Assembly: GCF_001679485.1 (NCBI RefSeq)
Contig: NZ_LZOZ01000015.1
Span: forward strand, 1-64,000
Length of the DNA: 64,000 nucleotides
Source: Haemophilus sp. CCUG 60358
GTDB taxonomy: Bacteria; Pseudomonadota; Gammaproteobacteria; Enterobacterales; Pasteurellaceae
Reading direction: 5' to 3'
Under the pieces are notes generated by a model that ran no database searches, had not been told where the DNA came from, and saw nothing but the letters and a program-made list of their open reading frames with translations. A program made the position numbers and the translations under genes. Each line of letters begins with the position of its first letter. Position 1 is the first letter of the stretch. Positions 55,493 to 64,000 of this stretch are shown here, in pieces.

Positions 55493-57169
55493 TTATTCTG
55501 TCGCCTTCGGCTTAATCACCGCATAAACCACGCCGGTTAATAATGCCCCTGTTGCAATTGCACCTAAGTAGAGTAATGGTTCAGAGACAAACGGAATCAC
55601 AAATAAACCACCATGTGGTGCTTGCAGAGAAATATTTAATGCCATTGAAATCGCACCCGCAGTTGCACCACCGATCACCGAGCTAATAATCACACGCAAT
55701 GGATCGGCAGCCACAAACGGCAATGCCCCTTCAGAGATAAAGCATAAACCTAAGACAAAAGAAGCTTTACCTGCATCACGTTGATTACTGGTAAATTTAC
55801 TGCGAGCAATCCAAGTTGCAACCGCCATACCAATTGGCGGCACCATACCGGCAGCCATAGCGGCAGCCATTGGAGTGTGAACTTGAGAGGCTAACATTCC
55901 CACAGAGAACGTATAAGCCGCTTTGTTTACTGGACCACCCATATCAATACACATCATCGCACCGATAATCGCACCTAACACCATCGCATTGACTTCACCC
56001 ATGGATTTTAACCAATCGCTTAAGGTGGTCATAATTTGTGAAACCGGTGGGTTGATCACATAAATCATGGCAAGGCCGACAATCAAGGTACCAAAGAGCG
56101 GGAGAATTAGAATCGGTTTTAAGGAAGTTAAACTTGCTGGCAATTTAATGGTTGCATTTAATCCTTTCACCACATAACCCGCTAAGAAACCCGCGATAAT
56201 CCCACCTAAAATCCCTGCACCGGCTGTGGTGGCTAACATACCGCCAATAAGACCTACCGCAAGCCCCGGACGGTCTGCGATAGAAAAGGCCACATAGCCA
56301 GCAAATACTGCGATCATCAAGTGGAATGCTGCACCGCCACCGATATCCATTAAGGCTTTTGGAATACCATGGAAAATTGTTTCATCTTTGAAGGCTTCGA
56401 TACCAAACATAAAGGAAATCGCAATTAATAAGCCACCAGCAACCACCAATGGCAACATGTGCGATACACCTGTCATCAAATGTTTATAGACGCCTTTTTT
56501 CTCGCCGCTTTCTTCTGATTTAGCAGAAGATTTTGCTGCGCCGCCTTCATAAATTTTAGCTTCTTTGAATGCCTTATCAAATTCCTGTGCGGTTTTCTTT
56601 AACGCTAAACCCGTCGACGTACGATACATCGGTTTACCTTGGAATTTATCTAACGGCACATCAATATCGGCCGCAACAAAGACTAAATCTGCCGCAGCGA
56701 CTTCTTCTGGGGTAATTTCATTACCTGCGCCCACTTGGCCACGGGTTTCGACTTTTACCTGCCAACCTTGTTTTTTTGCATAGGTTTCAATGGCTTCAGC
56801 AGACATAAAGGTATGCGCAACACCCGTCGGGCAAGCTGTAACCGCGACAATATTTTTGACGTCAGAAACGCCACCAAATCCAACCGCACTTTGAGCGGGT
56901 TGAACATAGTCCACTGCTTGATTGAGTGCATTCGTCAGCGTGACTTCAGGGGAAGCGATCGCCGCATCTTCATTGGCTAAAAAGACTTTTTTGCCCACAA
57001 GTTCAGCAGAGTTTGGCAAAGTAGATCCGAAAACAATCACTAAATCCGCATCTTTGGCTTGCTCAACCACAGTATGATTGGCTTTTTTCGCTGCCATGCT
57101 CAATGCTTGGCGAAGTAAATAGGATTTTGCCGCACCAATTTGCGGGGATTGAGTTAAAAACAAATTCAT
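55493..57169 (-). CDS. fruA: Fructose PTS EIIB'BC permease
   Basis: Imports fructose while making fructose 1-phosphate. I start at 57169 (558 residues, MNLFLTQSPQIG), seven bases after AAGGA; an upstream TTG in frame would overlap fruK. An EIIB'-like domain (about 1-95) lacks the active cysteine, the true EIIB has phospho-Cys113 in AVTACPTGVAHT, and the EIIC membrane domain (about 215-550) has MCIDMGGPVNKAAYTF and FVAADPLRVI. It is the last gene of fruBKA. Confidence 0.95.
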   Translation of the reverse strand: MNLFLTQSPQIGAAKSYLLRQALSMAAKKANHTVVEQAKDADLVIVFGSTLPNSAELVGKKVFLANEDAAIASPEVTLTNALNQAVDYVQPAQSAVGFGGVSDVKNIVAVTACPTGVAHTFMSAEAIETYAKKQGWQVKVETRGQVGAGNEITPEEVAAADLVFVAADIDVPLDKFQGKPMYRTSTGLALKKTAQEFDKAFKEAKIYEGGAAKSSAKSEESGEKKGVYKHLMTGVSHMLPLVVAGGLLIAISFMFGIEAFKDETIFHGIPKALMDIGGGAAFHLMIAVFAGYVAFSIADRPGLAVGLIGGMLATTAGAGILGGIIAGFLAGYVVKGLNATIKLPASLTSLKPILILPLFGTLIVGLAMIYVINPPVSQIMTTLSDWLKSMGEVNAMVLGAIIGAMMCIDMGGPVNKAAYTFSVGMLASQVHTPMAAAMAAGMVPPIGMAVATWIARSKFTSNQRDAGKASFVLGLCFISEGALPFVAADPLRVIISSVIGGATAGAISMALNISLQAPHGGLFVIPFVSEPLLYLGAIATGALLTGVVYAVIKPKATE

Positions 57170-57173
57170 TACA

Positions 57174-58115
57174 TTATCCTTCAATCACAGAAATTTTGAC
57201 ATTCGCCAGAATTGGCTCAAGCAAGTCGATATCGCTCACGCCCACATTACTTTGCGAAACGGCAAAGGCAGAAACCGCACTCGCAAATGCTAAGGTTTCC
57301 GCTTGAGATAAGCCTTTTTCGATACCGTAAATTAAGCCTGCCACCATAGAATCACCAGCCCCTACGGTGCTCACCACGTTTTCACATTTAGGTGGTTGAG
57401 CTTGAATAACAGCTTGATCACTCAGCCATAAAGAACCATTCGCGCCCATCGAAATAATGACGTTAGCAATACCTTCTGCTTTAAGTTTTTTAGCCGCCAC
57501 AATAATTTCATCAAGAGAATTTAGTGGGTGGCCAATCCACGCTTCTAATTCGCGATGATTTGGTTTTACCAACCAAGGATGGGCTTTCAAACCTGCTGTA
57601 AGTGCCGCATTACTGCTATCTAATACGACTTTCACACCAGCTTGATGCAACTGATTAAGCCAATCCGCAAACAATTCAGGACTGACACCACGCGGTAAAC
57701 TGCCGCAAACCGCAACAATGTCAAAGTTTTGACAATACGCTAATGAATCTGCTGTAAATTGCTGCCAAGCTTCTGGGGTGATTTGATAACCTAAGAAATT
57801 TAGGTCCGTCACATCGGCTTCGGTTTCCGTAATTTTTACGTTAATGCGAGTTTTACCTGCTACGCGATGAAATTTGTCTTCTAAGCCTTGTTTTTTAAAT
57901 AGAGTTTCGAAATCACCCACGTTGTCTTCACCTAAGAAGCCACCAACCGCGACATCTACGCTCAAATCTTTTAATACCTTAGCGACATTGATACCTTTGC
58001 CTGCAGGGAAAAGACCAAGTGTTTCAACAGTGTTCACTTCGCCGATTTCAATACGCGGCAAACGCCCGACTAAATCGTAAGCGGCATTTAAGGTAATTGT
58101 TGCTACTTTTGCCAT
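57174..58115 (-). CDS. fruK: 1-Phosphofructokinase
   Basis: PfkB-family kinase phosphorylating fructose 1-phosphate to fructose 1,6-bisphosphate. 313 residues from the ATG at 58115, six bases after GGAG; a GTG one codon upstream is the alternative. ATITLNAAYDLVGRLP, GFLGEDNVGDFE, KPNHRELEAW and the anion-hole GAGDSMVAG with its catalytic aspartate are conserved. It lies four bases from fruA and just after fruB. Confidence 0.96.
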   Translation of the reverse strand: MAKVATITLNAAYDLVGRLPRIEIGEVNTVETLGLFPAGKGINVAKVLKDLSVDVAVGGFLGEDNVGDFETLFKKQGLEDKFHRVAGKTRINVKITETEADVTDLNFLGYQITPEAWQQFTADSLAYCQNFDIVAVCGSLPRGVSPELFADWLNQLHQAGVKVVLDSSNAALTAGLKAHPWLVKPNHRELEAWIGHPLNSLDEIIVAAKKLKAEGIANVIISMGANGSLWLSDQAVIQAQPPKCENVVSTVGAGDSMVAGLIYGIEKGLSQAETLAFASAVSAFAVSQSNVGVSDIDLLEPILANVKISVIEG

Positions 58116-58118
58116 CAC

Positions 58119-59639
58119 TTACTCCTTACCTTCACCTAAACCGCTTTCAATGACTGCACCGATACCGTCAATCGCTTGTTGAGCTTCTTCACCGCTCGCC
58201 ACAAAACGTAAGCGGTGACCTTTCACGACACCGAGCGCCACAATTTTCATTAGGCTTTTCGCACTGACTAATTGGGTGTCACGATCTAAGTTTTGTACCG
58301 CAACAGATGCATTGTATTTTTTCACTTCATTAACAAGCACCGCACTTGGACGGGCATGTAAACCGTGTTCATTACGAATCATAAATACGGCTTCAATGGC
58401 ATCTGCTGGTAAACCTGTTTTTTCTTCGTGAATTTGTGGTGCGTGATCACTGCTTACTTCAATGGTATCTGGTTCAGCTGGTGGCACAGCTGATACGCTT
58501 TCACCAAGTCCACTTGCAATAATCTTACCTAAGGCTTCAATGGCTTGTTTCGCATCATCCCCTTCTGCAACAAAACGTAAGCGATGACCTTGAGTGACAC
58601 CTAATGCCACAATTTTCATCAAGCTTTTTGCACTAACCGGTGCGGTTTCTCGAGTAAGATTTTGTACGGTAATCTTGGAGGCGAATTTTTTCACCTCATT
58701 AACAAGCACTGCACTTGGGCGAGCATGTAAGCCATGTTCATTACGAATAGTAAAGGTACCAATCACTGCACCTGTCGCGATTTGGTCTTCAGATTGAGTA
58801 GCTAGCGAAGCCGGCACTTTACCGCCATTAAGTGCGGTCAAAATTTGCTGCGCATTACCACTTAATAAAATATTTTGGACTTCATCATCCAATAAACGCG
58901 CTAATGTCTCATTGATTTGGTCACTGACAGCCGAAATCGTCAACACACCTTTCACCGCTTTGCCATTATGATTAAAAATGGTTTTCGCACGACTGAATGC
59001 CAACGCATTTTTCAAGTTACCTGATACGGCATCGGTTACCCATAACCCTTTGCCAAGTGGCAGAGCAGAATTGGAGACTACTTCAGAAACAAAGCTATTT
59101 TCAACCGCACTTTGCTGTTGTAATTTGCCTGCATTGATGGCGGTAAGGGTGAGCAAACTTTGCGTTTCAATATCTAAGCTTAATGTTTCTTCAGTCATGC
59201 TAAAAGCATCGCTTTCACCTAACAAAATCGCACGGAATTTTTCAACATCTGTTAATGTCGCTAACTGTGCCGCAGTGTCTTCATCACCTAAAACATGCGT
59301 TAATTGACGAAGTAAAGCAAGATGCTCATCAGAACGGGCAGCAATACCAATCACAACATAAGCAATATTGCCTTCTCCCCACTCAATACCTTGTGGAAAT
59401 TGGAAAACTTGTACACCGGTTTTTTTCACCATTGAACGGGTTTCTAATGTACCGTGTGGAATTGCAATCCCATTGCCTAAAAAAGTGGAGGTTTGTTGTT
59501 CACGTCCAAGCATACCTTGCAAATAGCCTTGTTCAACATTGCCAGCTTGCTCTAACGCGCTTGCAGCCATTTCAATAGCTTGCAGCTTATTTGTTGCCGT
59601 AGCATTTAAATGAATGTTGCTTTCCGAAAGTTCTAACAT
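58119..59639 (-). CDS. fruB: Fructose PTS EIIA-HPr-HPr phosphocarrier FruB
   Basis: Relays phosphate from Enzyme I to FruA. 506 residues from the ATG at 59639 with an AAGGAG ribosome site. EIIA-Fru (about 1-143) has phospho-His62 in GIAIPHGT. A linking M-domain (about 145-275) follows, and then two complete HPr domains with IRNEHGLHARPS, with phospho-His305 and His428. The two HPr units are closely alike, including VSAKSLMKIVALGV. A fructose protein with two HPr domains is also known from H. influenzae. A terminator-like hairpin lies only 25 bases upstream of the start. Confidence 0.95.
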   Translation of the reverse strand: MLELSESNIHLNATATNKLQAIEMAASALEQAGNVEQGYLQGMLGREQQTSTFLGNGIAIPHGTLETRSMVKKTGVQVFQFPQGIEWGEGNIAYVVIGIAARSDEHLALLRQLTHVLGDEDTAAQLATLTDVEKFRAILLGESDAFSMTEETLSLDIETQSLLTLTAINAGKLQQQSAVENSFVSEVVSNSALPLGKGLWVTDAVSGNLKNALAFSRAKTIFNHNGKAVKGVLTISAVSDQINETLARLLDDEVQNILLSGNAQQILTALNGGKVPASLATQSEDQIATGAVIGTFTIRNEHGLHARPSAVLVNEVKKFASKITVQNLTRETAPVSAKSLMKIVALGVTQGHRLRFVAEGDDAKQAIEALGKIIASGLGESVSAVPPAEPDTIEVSSDHAPQIHEEKTGLPADAIEAVFMIRNEHGLHARPSAVLVNEVKKYNASVAVQNLDRDTQLVSAKSLMKIVALGVVKGHRLRFVASGEEAQQAIDGIGAVIESGLGEGKE

Positions 59640-59663
59640 TCTTGCTCCTTCACATTGATGATT

Positions 59664-59705
59664 TAAAAAAAGAAAAGCTGCTGATAAGATCACTCATCAA
59701 CAGCT
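59664..59705 (-). terminator. Terminator or attenuator upstream of fruB
   Basis: On the minus strand AGCTGTTGAT pairs with ATCAGCAGCT (59696-59705 with 59676-59685, one G-U) and is followed by TTTTCTTTTTTT. It ends the lipoprotein transcript, leaving 25 bases to fruB. A possible promoter, TTGAGC (59703-59708) and TATCAG (59681-59686), overlaps the hairpin. Confidence 0.7.
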
Positions 59706-59713
59706 CAAATTGA

Positions 59714-60244
59714 TTATTGGCCAGTACAGGCTTTGAGTAGCATTTCGCTGCCTTGGGAAATATAGGCGTCATTTTCACCGCGCTCTTTGCCTTTTTGCAA
59801 ATCACGCATTGCATCGTAGATCCCCTGCGTCACACTTGGCGAATCCACTTTTTGCCAACAATTTGCACTTAAACGGCTGAAGTTAGTTTGTAATGCTTCT
59901 GCATGTAACACACCGCTATAGTAAGCATACACATCAGAATCATGACCACCTGTGTAGAGTTTATCTTGAATTTGCTTGATTGGTACAACAATACGACCGA
60001 GATACCAGTCATTCGCACCACTTGCAAAATTATCCACAAAGAAATTTTTTGTTACACGATCTTTATAGGTTGCCACAGTGGCTTCATAAGCGGCGGCATA
60101 AGATTTTTGGTCGATTTTATCTTTATCTAAATCAATGACCTTTTTGTCTTTACCCATAAACGGAATATAAGAGGTCATATCTGAAATCGAAGAACAACCC
60201 GCAAGCATTACTGCAACAAAGAATATCGAGATTTTTTTAAACAT
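59714..60244 (-). CDS. Putative lipoprotein of unknown function
   Basis: A 176-residue protein with a lipoprotein signal peptide and lipobox Cys17 (MLAGC). The mature part begins with Ser/Thr residues, then SYIPFMGKDKK, and is mostly helical and soluble-looking, with two further cysteines at about 137 and 173 that could pair. I do not recognise a characterised family. A similar gene lies upstream of fruB in H. influenzae as far as I can recall, so it is probably a conserved Pasteurellaceae protein. Confidence 0.8.
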   Translation of the reverse strand: MFKKISIFFVAVMLAGCSSISDMTSYIPFMGKDKKVIDLDKDKIDQKSYAAAYEATVATYKDRVTKNFFVDNFASGANDWYLGRIVVPIKQIQDKLYTGGHDSDVYAYYSGVLHAEALQTNFSRLSANCWQKVDSPSVTQGIYDAMRDLQKGKERGENDAYISQGSEMLLKACTGQ

Positions 60245-60325
60245 TAAATTTTCCTTATTTATAGGAGGTTAAAACCGCTGTTAATTATACTTAGAATGGG
60301 GAGTTAAGCAAGGTAACACCTAGTA

Positions 60326-61636
60326 CTACGCTGATTCTTTGCTCACTCCGCTGTCTTTGACAATCGAAACTAAAATTTGATCAATTTTGAAGTTTTCGGT
60401 ATCAATGACTTCAAATTTATATTTATCGTATACGACAAAATCGGTTTTTTTCGGAATTTTGCGTAACATATACATCATAAAGCCACTAATAGTCTCGTAA
60501 TTTTCTGAATCAGGGAAAGATTCAATATCCAAAACGCGCATCACATCTTCAAGTGGCGTTGCCCCATCAATCAACCAAGAGTTTTCATCGCGGCTAACGA
60601 TTTGCTCTTCTTCGTTAGAAACCAATTCTCCCATCACAATACTCATCACATCGTTCAAGGTAATTAAGCCCATTACAAGCGCATATTCATTGACGATAAT
60701 CGCAAAATCTTCCCCCGTAGATTTAAACAACTCCAATACTTCGTATAACGACAGCGTATCTGGGATAAATAACGCTTTGCGTAATAAACGGCTATCTGTT
60801 AAATCTACTACTTCTTGTTGAAGATAAAGCGTCAACAAAGTATGGGATTCCACATAACCTAAAATCTTGTCCAAACCATTATCACAGATCACTAATTTAG
60901 AATGAGAGTCAGCCGATAAGGTATTCAACACTTCCTGACGAGTAAAAGTGCGGTCTAAAAACACGATGTTTTCACGAGTCGTCATGGTTGAAGACACGGT
61001 ACGCTCTTGCATTTCAAAGATGTTTTCAATCAAATAATGTTCTTGTGTTTTTAGTACGCCCGCTTCGGCACCAGCCTCCACAATCGCCACAATGTCTTCT
61101 GGAGTCATATTATCTTCGCGCTTAGTGGATATCCCCATTAAATGGAAGAAGATATTAGAAAGACCATCAAAAAACCATACAATAGGTTTTAAGAAGAAAA
61201 TGAAGACTTGCATAATGCCAATAGTCCGTAACGCCACACCTTCAGGATTAATCAATGCGAGACGTTTCGGAATTAAATCGGCTAATAAAACAAATGTTGT
61301 GGTTACCATGAAAAAAGCAATCCAAGAGGAGGCTGGCTCAACCCATTCTGCCGTAGTGTATTCATGTAAAAAACTCTGTAAGTGAAGACTAATGGTTGCT
61401 TCACCAATCACACCACCGAGTACGGCAACCATATTAAGTCCAATTTGTACTACAGTAATGAAACGCCCTGGCTGTTCCTGTAATTTTAAAACTTTCTCCG
61501 CTTTGATATTGCCTTCATTGGCCAACGTTTGTAGTTTAATGCGTCTTGCACCCGCGAGAGAAATCTCAGCTGATGACAAGATTGCACTGACAATAATTAA
61601 TACGATTAAAATAAAAATCGCTGCAGATAAACTCAT
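60326..61636 (-). CDS. CNNM/CBS/CorC_HlyC-domain membrane protein
   Basis: A 436-residue inner-membrane protein of the UPF0053 group. The N-terminal CNNM (DUF21) domain with four hydrophobic segments (about 1-180) includes SSAEISLAGARRIKLQ. It is followed by a CBS pair (about 215-335, with TTRENIVFLDRTFT and ALVMGLITLNDVMSIVMGEL in part) and a C-terminal CorC_HlyC domain. Relatives are linked to Mg2+/Co2+ efflux or membrane homeostasis; haemolysin labels in databases are historical. Confidence 0.88.
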   Translation of the reverse strand: MSLSAAIFILIVLIIVSAILSSAEISLAGARRIKLQTLANEGNIKAEKVLKLQEQPGRFITVVQIGLNMVAVLGGVIGEATISLHLQSFLHEYTTAEWVEPASSWIAFFMVTTTFVLLADLIPKRLALINPEGVALRTIGIMQVFIFFLKPIVWFFDGLSNIFFHLMGISTKREDNMTPEDIVAIVEAGAEAGVLKTQEHYLIENIFEMQERTVSSTMTTRENIVFLDRTFTRQEVLNTLSADSHSKLVICDNGLDKILGYVESHTLLTLYLQQEVVDLTDSRLLRKALFIPDTLSLYEVLELFKSTGEDFAIIVNEYALVMGLITLNDVMSIVMGELVSNEEEQIVSRDENSWLIDGATPLEDVMRVLDIESFPDSENYETISGFMMYMLRKIPKKTDFVVYDKYKFEVIDTENFKIDQILVSIVKDSGVSKESA

Positions 61637-61748
61637 AATGTTCTCTTTATTGGTTTTAAAGTGCGGTCAATTTACCGCTGGTTTTTAGGTTAGAAATGTT
61701 ATTATTAAATTGTGAGGGCGTTCTATGACGCCCCATATTTGAGAAACG

Positions 61749-62273
61749 CTAATTTTCGCTGTCGAACCAGCCACGTACAAATTGGATAGAAAGGAAAAGA
61801 GTAACTAATAAGAAAGCATAGAATACCCAAGATAAAATCGGATGGCTTGGTGTCACATCGCCACTGATTTCTTTCACTGCAACGGCATTGCGATATTCAT
61901 CGAACATCGTCATCCGCCAACCGTAATACTTGATTTGCACTAATTTGTTTTCATTACCCAAGGCTTGAACCTGAGCCTGTAAGTTCGCTGAACCAAATTT
62001 AAAGTAGAATGGAAAACCCCAACGGGTATCTTCATTACGATACACCATGATTTTGCCATCATCATTTTGTGTATTGATAAAATACACATCGCGCGTTGGA
62101 CCATCAGCCGGATTCGATTTTGTAATCGGACCATCTTTATCCACACGTTTCACTTCCACACCCGTTACTCGCGTTACATCATAGTGTGGGAAAACGTAGT
62201 CTACCACCGCGAACATAAAGCCGTGGAAAACAAAGACTACTAAAAATAAAAAGTACTTAAAAAACTTACGCAT
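61749..62273 (-). CDS. DUF1523-family membrane protein
   Basis: A 174-residue protein with two membrane segments (about 7-27 and 146-166) enclosing a periplasmic domain with VTRVTGVEVKRVDKDGP, DTRWGFPFYFKFG and IKYYGWRMTMFDEYRNA. These are features of the DUF1523 family, of unknown function. It sits 26 bases downstream of tatD on the same strand and may share its transcript. Confidence 0.82.
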   Translation of the reverse strand: MRKFFKYFLFLVVFVFHGFMFAVVDYVFPHYDVTRVTGVEVKRVDKDGPITKSNPADGPTRDVYFINTQNDDGKIMVYRNEDTRWGFPFYFKFGSANLQAQVQALGNENKLVQIKYYGWRMTMFDEYRNAVAVKEISGDVTPSHPILSWVFYAFLLVTLFLSIQFVRGWFDSEN

Positions 62274-62299
62274 AAAACTCTCTCATTTAAATCGATGAT

Positions 62300-63082
62300 T
62301 TATTGTACATTAATTTTAAATAAACGCTCGAAGTTTTGTGTACTAATTTGTGCAAATTCTTCCATAGACAACCCTTTTAACGCTGCCACATATTCACACA
62401 CCTCTCGCGTATAGGCAGGCTGGTTCTCTTTGCCACGATAAGGCACGGGTGCTAAGTAAGGCGAATCCGTTTCAACTAACAAACGATCTGCTGGTACATA
62501 ACGAATGGCTTCGCGAATACTTTCTGCGTTTTTAAAGGTAATAATGCCCGAACAAGAAATATAAAACCCTAAATCAAGTGCCTTTTTCGCAAAATCCAAG
62601 GTTTCCGTAAAACAATGAATTAATCCACCGCACTTTTCTGCATGGTGCTCACGCAACATGGCAATGGTATCTTCTGATGCTGAACGCGTATGAATAATCA
62701 CGGGTTTATCCACTTCATTAGCAATTCTGATTTGATCAGCAAAAACCGTTTGCTGCAATGCCTTATTATCCGCGCTGTAATAATAATCTAAACCGATTTC
62801 GCCAATTGAGATCACTTTTTTATCTTGGGATAAACGTAATAAACGTTCTGCATCGTAAGGTTCTTCTTCAAGATCTAGTGGATGCACACCACAAGCCAAA
62901 GACACATTCGGAAATTTTGCTAACTCAGGGTAAGCTTTTTCAAAACGGCTTAATGTTACGCCAATGGCGAGTAAATGCTTCACATCCCGTGCATTGGCTT
63001 TAGCCACTACATCAGCAATATCTTTGTGTAAATTTTCATAATCCAATGCATCTAAATGGCAATGGGAATCTACGATAAACAT
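62300..63082 (-). CDS. TatD-family metal-dependent hydrolase (YcfH-like)
   Basis: A 260-residue TIM-barrel hydrolase. Metal-binding residues are visible as His7 and His9 in DSHCHLDAL, Glu in [13 protein letters not shown], His in PVIIHTRSA and LIHCFTET, and Asp in [15 protein letters not shown]. The position directly after holB is that of E. coli YcfH rather than TatD itself. Probable deoxyribonuclease or esterase activity; the physiological substrate is uncertain. Confidence 0.93.
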   Translation of the reverse strand: MFIVDSHCHLDALDYENLHKDIADVVAKANARDVKHLLAIGVTLSRFEKAYPELAKFPNVSLACGVHPLDLEEEPYDAERLLRLSQDKKVISIGEIGLDYYYSADNKALQQTVFADQIRIANEVDKPVIIHTRSASEDTIAMLREHHAEKCGGLIHCFTETLDFAKKALDLGFYISCSGIITFKNAESIREAIRYVPADRLLVETDSPYLAPVPYRGKENQPAYTREVCEYVAALKGLSMEEFAQISTQNFERLFKINVQ

Positions 63083-63089
63083 AATTTAT

Positions 63090-64000
63090 TTAGTCCTTAA
63101 ATACGTCGGTAATTAACTTTGTCAAACCATCTAATAACATTAATTCTGTGTTAACGCCGTTGATAGTGAGTAAATCCGAGCGTACTTTTTGCATAATTTT
63201 ATTTGCGGTTAATAACCCAAGCGCTGTTTGCTCGTCTGCAAATTGAGTGACACCTGTTTTAAGATCAAGTGTTTGCCAGCCACTTTGTATTTCGAGTTTG
63301 TATTTAATGGCATCGCTTAAAAACGCTAAAATCCAATCTACTTGCTGTACGGTGCGTTCTTTTTCAAAGAAAGGCAAAATTTCCAAAGGCGAACGACGAC
63401 GATAAAACAGCCAAAATTGGCGTAGGAAATTCTTCCGTTGTTCAATTAATCCTTGCTGGAGTGTTTCCAATGCTAACAATGGACGACCCAAATTCATCGC
63501 AAGTGCGGTCAATAATTCTGATGTTTCTGCTTGAAATTGAGAAGAAAGCCAAGTTAAGGCTTCTGCTTCCGTTGGCAAAGGCACATTCCACACTTGGCAA
63601 CGGCTGTAAATGGTCGCTAACAATGAAGAGGAAGGCTCTATTTGCAATAAGAAATACGTGTTCGGACGTGGCTCTTCTAAGGTTTTGAGCAATGCATTCG
63701 CTGCCGCTTCCGTAAGACGTTCTGCATCTTGAATATATACTAATTTATTGCCGTTTTGTTGTGCGTGTTGGCTGACAACATCATTAATCGCCCGCACCTG
63801 ATCAACACCAATGTCTTTGCCTTCTTGAGAGGCTAAAACATGAAAATCAGGATGGCTGTGCGCTGCCATTAAATGGCAAGCATGACAATGCCCACAAGGT
63901 GCATTATCTGGTGTTTGACACATAATGCGTTTTGTTAAAGCCTCAAACAAACCTTCAGCACCGAGAGCTTGATCAGCTTTAATCAATAATGCATGATGCC
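63090..64000 (-). CDS. holB: DNA polymerase III delta-prime subunit, 5'-truncated by the window
   Basis: Clamp-loader subunit. The frame is open to the window edge, and the residues before the first internal Met (reading HHALLIKADQALGAEGLF) match the HolB Walker A region, so the true start is beyond 64000. The zinc cysteines CQTPDNAPCGHCHACH, QDAERLTEAAANALLKTLEEP and the sensor region NTYFLLQ are intact, and the C-terminal oligomerisation domain is complete. It overlaps no neighbour; tatD starts eight bases after it. Confidence 0.93.
   Translation of the reverse strand, partial: HHALLIKADQALGAEGLFEALTKRIMCQTPDNAPCGHCHACHLMAAHSHPDFHVLASQEGKDIGVDQVRAINDVVSQHAQQNGNKLVYIQDAERLTEAAANALLKTLEEPRPNTYFLLQIEPSSSLLATIYSRCQVWNVPLPTEAEALTWLSSQFQAETSELLTALAMNLGRPLLALETLQQGLIEQRKNFLRQFWLFYRRRSPLEILPFFEKERTVQQVDWILAFLSDAIKYKLEIQSGWQTLDLKTGVTQFADEQTALGLLTANKIMQKVRSDLLTINGVNTELMLLDGLTKLITDVFKD

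Noticed and set aside
61716..61733. GGGCGT/ACGCCC hairpin as a terminator between the CorC-like and DUF1523 genes
   Set aside because: A short 6-bp stem with no T tract on the minus strand.

Overview
The window is a 64 kb piece of a Pasteurellaceae chromosome, almost certainly Haemophilus and most likely H. parainfluenzae. The evidence is the low G+C content, about 49 exact copies of the Haemophilus-type DNA uptake signal core AAGTGCGGT on either strand (roughly 0.8 per kb), and many local gene orders that I recognise from H. influenzae. An intact hemC and hemD ahead of hemX and hemY argues against the haem-requiring species H. influenzae and H. haemolyticus. I see no rRNA, tRNA, insertion sequence, prophage or CRISPR array. 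No gene-free stretch exceeds about 210 bases.

Layout. 1-9189: tpiA; a GNAT acetyltransferase with xerC; then a minus-strand run yheS-yrdD-tsaC-aroE-tag followed by lptD under its own promoter. 9328-18358: an LLM oxidoreductase, ilvY-eamA-glpE divergent from ilvC with a clear IlvY-type operator, an 840-residue autotransporter, rluE and a secreted lysine-rich protein. 18422-29175: gpmA, the cell-division/envelope pair envC-yibQ, narP, cyaA (TTG start) and the haem operon hemCDXY. 29350-36649: a polar amino-acid ABC importer, a T4 endonuclease V-like UV repair glycosylase, yeaK, the yheO-tusDCB tRNA-thiolation operon, fkpA and slyX.

36788-48215 is the accessory, nutrient-scavenging part. It holds an ABC importer of unknown substrate, a SLC13/DASS carboxylate symporter, an unusual glycosyltransferase-like protein, and a cluster that looks like a 2,7-anhydro-sialic acid module: a NanX-like transporter, a GntR/FCD regulator and two Gfo/Idh/MocA oxidoreductases, the second a close NanY/YjhC relative. 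Good CRP-like sites precede three of these units, and cyaA is in the same window. In the sialic cluster two overlapping divergent promoters share one perfect palindrome.

48292-64000 returns to core functions: pdxH, the haem-binding lipoprotein gene hbpA, an MdtD-like exporter, mobB, the sigma-E operon rpoE-rseA-rseB (perfect sigma-E promoter, and an intrinsic terminator between rseA and rseB), sdhE, the fructose PTS operon fruBKA (FruB has two HPr domains and a terminator just ahead of it), a lipoprotein, a CorC/HlyC-type protein, a DUF1523 protein, tatD and a holB gene cut by the window edge.

The observations I rate highest are: the sialic cluster with its shared operator and a paralogue lacking the EKP lysine; the concentration of uptake sequences inside signal-peptide coding regions; the grouped CRP-like sites; and the terminators placed directly before rseB and fruB.
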